Shown here in pieces: positions 4,792 to 5,620 of a DNA stretch of 5,620 bases. A program made the translations under genes and the position numbers. The number at the start of each line of letters is the position of its first letter. The first letter of the stretch is position 1. The stretch is from Planctomycetota bacterium (GTDB lineage Bacteria > Planctomycetota > Planctomycetia > Isosphaerales > Isosphaeraceae), in the NCBI GenBank assembly GCA_021778575.1, contig JAJYCH010000362.1, forward strand, positions 1 to 5,620. Direction: 5' to 3'. The notes under the pieces were generated by a model. It was not told the DNA's origin. It made no database searches and saw nothing but the letters and a program-made list of their open reading frames with translations.

Positions 4792-5620
4792 TCAATCGAT
4801 GAAGACGAATTCGTTCAGGTTGAAGATCAAGCGGCAAGTATTCGCCAGGCCATGCCTGGTCGCGTAGCGAGTGAGCGCTTCCCCCTCGGACGGGCTCGGA
4901 GGTCGGCCCAGGGCCAGGCGGTACGCACGATCGACGCGGGCCGGAATGTCGTTCGACTCCCGTTCGACTCGCTCGGCAAATTCGGCTGACATCAAGACGA
5001 TCAGGCGATCGTTCCAGAGGGCCAGCGCCTGAAGCGCGGTCGTGCTCTCGTTCCGTTTCTCGACGCTCATCGACGGATCAGCGCAATCCAGCGCCGTCAG
5101 GAGCGGCTGCGGCTGTGATCGGACGATGAATCGGTAAACCGATCGGCGAAAAGCTCGGGGATCGGCCGGGTCGAACAGCTTGTATTCGTAATGCGGCGAA
5201 TGCTCGGGATGTTCGACCACGAAGTCGCGAAAACCCGGTCCGCCCATTTTGAGGTCGAGCTTGCCGGCGACGAGCAAGATCGAATCGCGGATGGCCTCGG
5301 CTTCAAGCTTGCGCCGGTTCATCCGCCAGAGGCTGAGATTGTCGGCGTCGAGCTTCGCGTTAACCTCGTCAAATCGGCTCATCTGACGATAGACCGCGCT
5401 GGTGAGGATCAACCGATGCAAACTCTTGAACGATTGACCGCCGTCGCGGAACTCGGTCGCGAGCCAGTCGAGAAGCTCAGGGTGCGTGGGAAGCTGCCCC
5501 ATCCGGCCGAAGTCGTTGGGCGAGTCAACAATCCCTCGGCCAAAATGGTACTGCCAGACGCGATTCACAATCGACCGCCAGGTCAAAGGATGGCGTGGGT
5601 CGGTCAGCCAGTGAGCCAGC
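4792..5620 (-). CDS. DUF1553 (PSD1) domain protein, C-terminal part of a planctomycete cytochrome-type protein
   Basis: The last 275 residues are visible and the frame stays open to the right edge, so the start lies outside. The fragment opens with the PSD1 hallmark LAHWLTDPRHPLTWRSIVNR at 1-20, then FGRGIV (26-31), DFGRMGQLPTHPELLDWLA (36-54), LDCADPSMS at 177-185, a LQALALWND block (about 196-204), ALGRPPSPSE (236-245) and the terminal LNEFVFID (268-275). Full-length relatives usually carry DUF1549 and often an N-terminal haem-binding PSCyt1 domain; those parts would lie beyond the window and no CxxCH is visible here. Such proteins are exported and are typically encoded next to DUF1501, as here. 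Their biochemical role is not established, though links to polysaccharide use have been proposed. TTG at 5586 could open a shorter frame, but homology continues upstream of it, so it is not the start. Confidence 0.92.
   Translation of the reverse strand, partial: LAHWLTDPRHPLTWRSIVNRVWQYHFGRGIVDSPNDFGRMGQLPTHPELLDWLATEFRDGGQSFKSLHRLILTSAVYRQMSRFDEVNAKLDADNLSLWRMNRRKLEAEAIRDSILLVAGKLDLKMGGPGFRDFVVEHPEHSPHYEYKLFDPADPRAFRRSVYRFIVRSQPQPLLTALDCADPSMSVEKRNESTTALQALALWNDRLIVLMSAEFAERVERESNDIPARVDRAYRLALGRPPSPSEGEALTRYATRHGLANTCRLIFNLNEFVFID

Noticed and set aside
1..5620. tRNA, rRNA, insertion sequence, CRISPR array or phage genes
   Set aside because: No cloverleaf-like, regularly spaced repeat, transposase or integrase pattern was found on reading both strands.

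Overview
The window looks like chromosomal DNA of a high-GC planctomycete, most likely from the Isosphaeraceae/Gemmataceae side of the phylum. The strongest pointer is a DUF1553 (PSD1) gene followed 19 bp later by a DUF1501 gene with a twin-arginine signal, a pair greatly expanded in Planctomycetota. A PEP-CTERM surface protein fits the same assignment. The family calls come from motif recognition by eye, not from database searches.

Layout, left to right. (1) 1-303, minus strand: the N-terminal 101 residues of a DedA-family membrane protein, cut by the window edge, with a probable TTG start. (2) 304-556: a divergent intergenic region. It holds a candidate sigma70-type promoter for ribF overlapped by a perfect 7-bp inverted repeat, and a weaker candidate promoter for dedA. 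(3) 557-1498, plus strand: ribF, the bifunctional riboflavin kinase/FAD synthetase. (4) 1604-1726, plus strand: a 40-residue, very basic small protein with a good ribosome binding site, followed by a terminator-like hairpin. (5) 1787-2186: a 400-bp non-coding stretch with a textbook sigma54 (-24/-12) promoter at 1969-1985, a dyad directly next to it and a second, distal inverted repeat. A leader of about 190 nt follows. (6) 2187-3272, plus strand: a secreted PEP-CTERM protein with a low-complexity Ser/Ala/Pro/Thr region and a metalloprotease-like domain whose zinc motif appears broken (HELML where HExxH is expected). (7) 3291-4772 and 4792-5620, minus strand: DUF1501 and the C-terminal part of DUF1553, apparently one operon read right to left. 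It converges on the PEP-CTERM gene, and a single hairpin covers both stop codons.

How the parts relate: dedA and ribF are housekeeping-type genes with no evident functional tie to the rest. The PEP-CTERM gene seems to be its own transcription unit under sigma54 control. This recalls the known link between PEP-CTERM/exosortase systems and sigma54-dependent regulators of the PrsK/PrsR type in other bacteria. The DUF1553-DUF1501 pair is probably an exported or periplasmic module of unknown substrate. No tRNA, rRNA, insertion sequence, CRISPR array or phage gene was recognised. The most promising undescribed signal is the sigma54 promoter with its two dyads ahead of a pseudo-protease-like PEP-CTERM protein.
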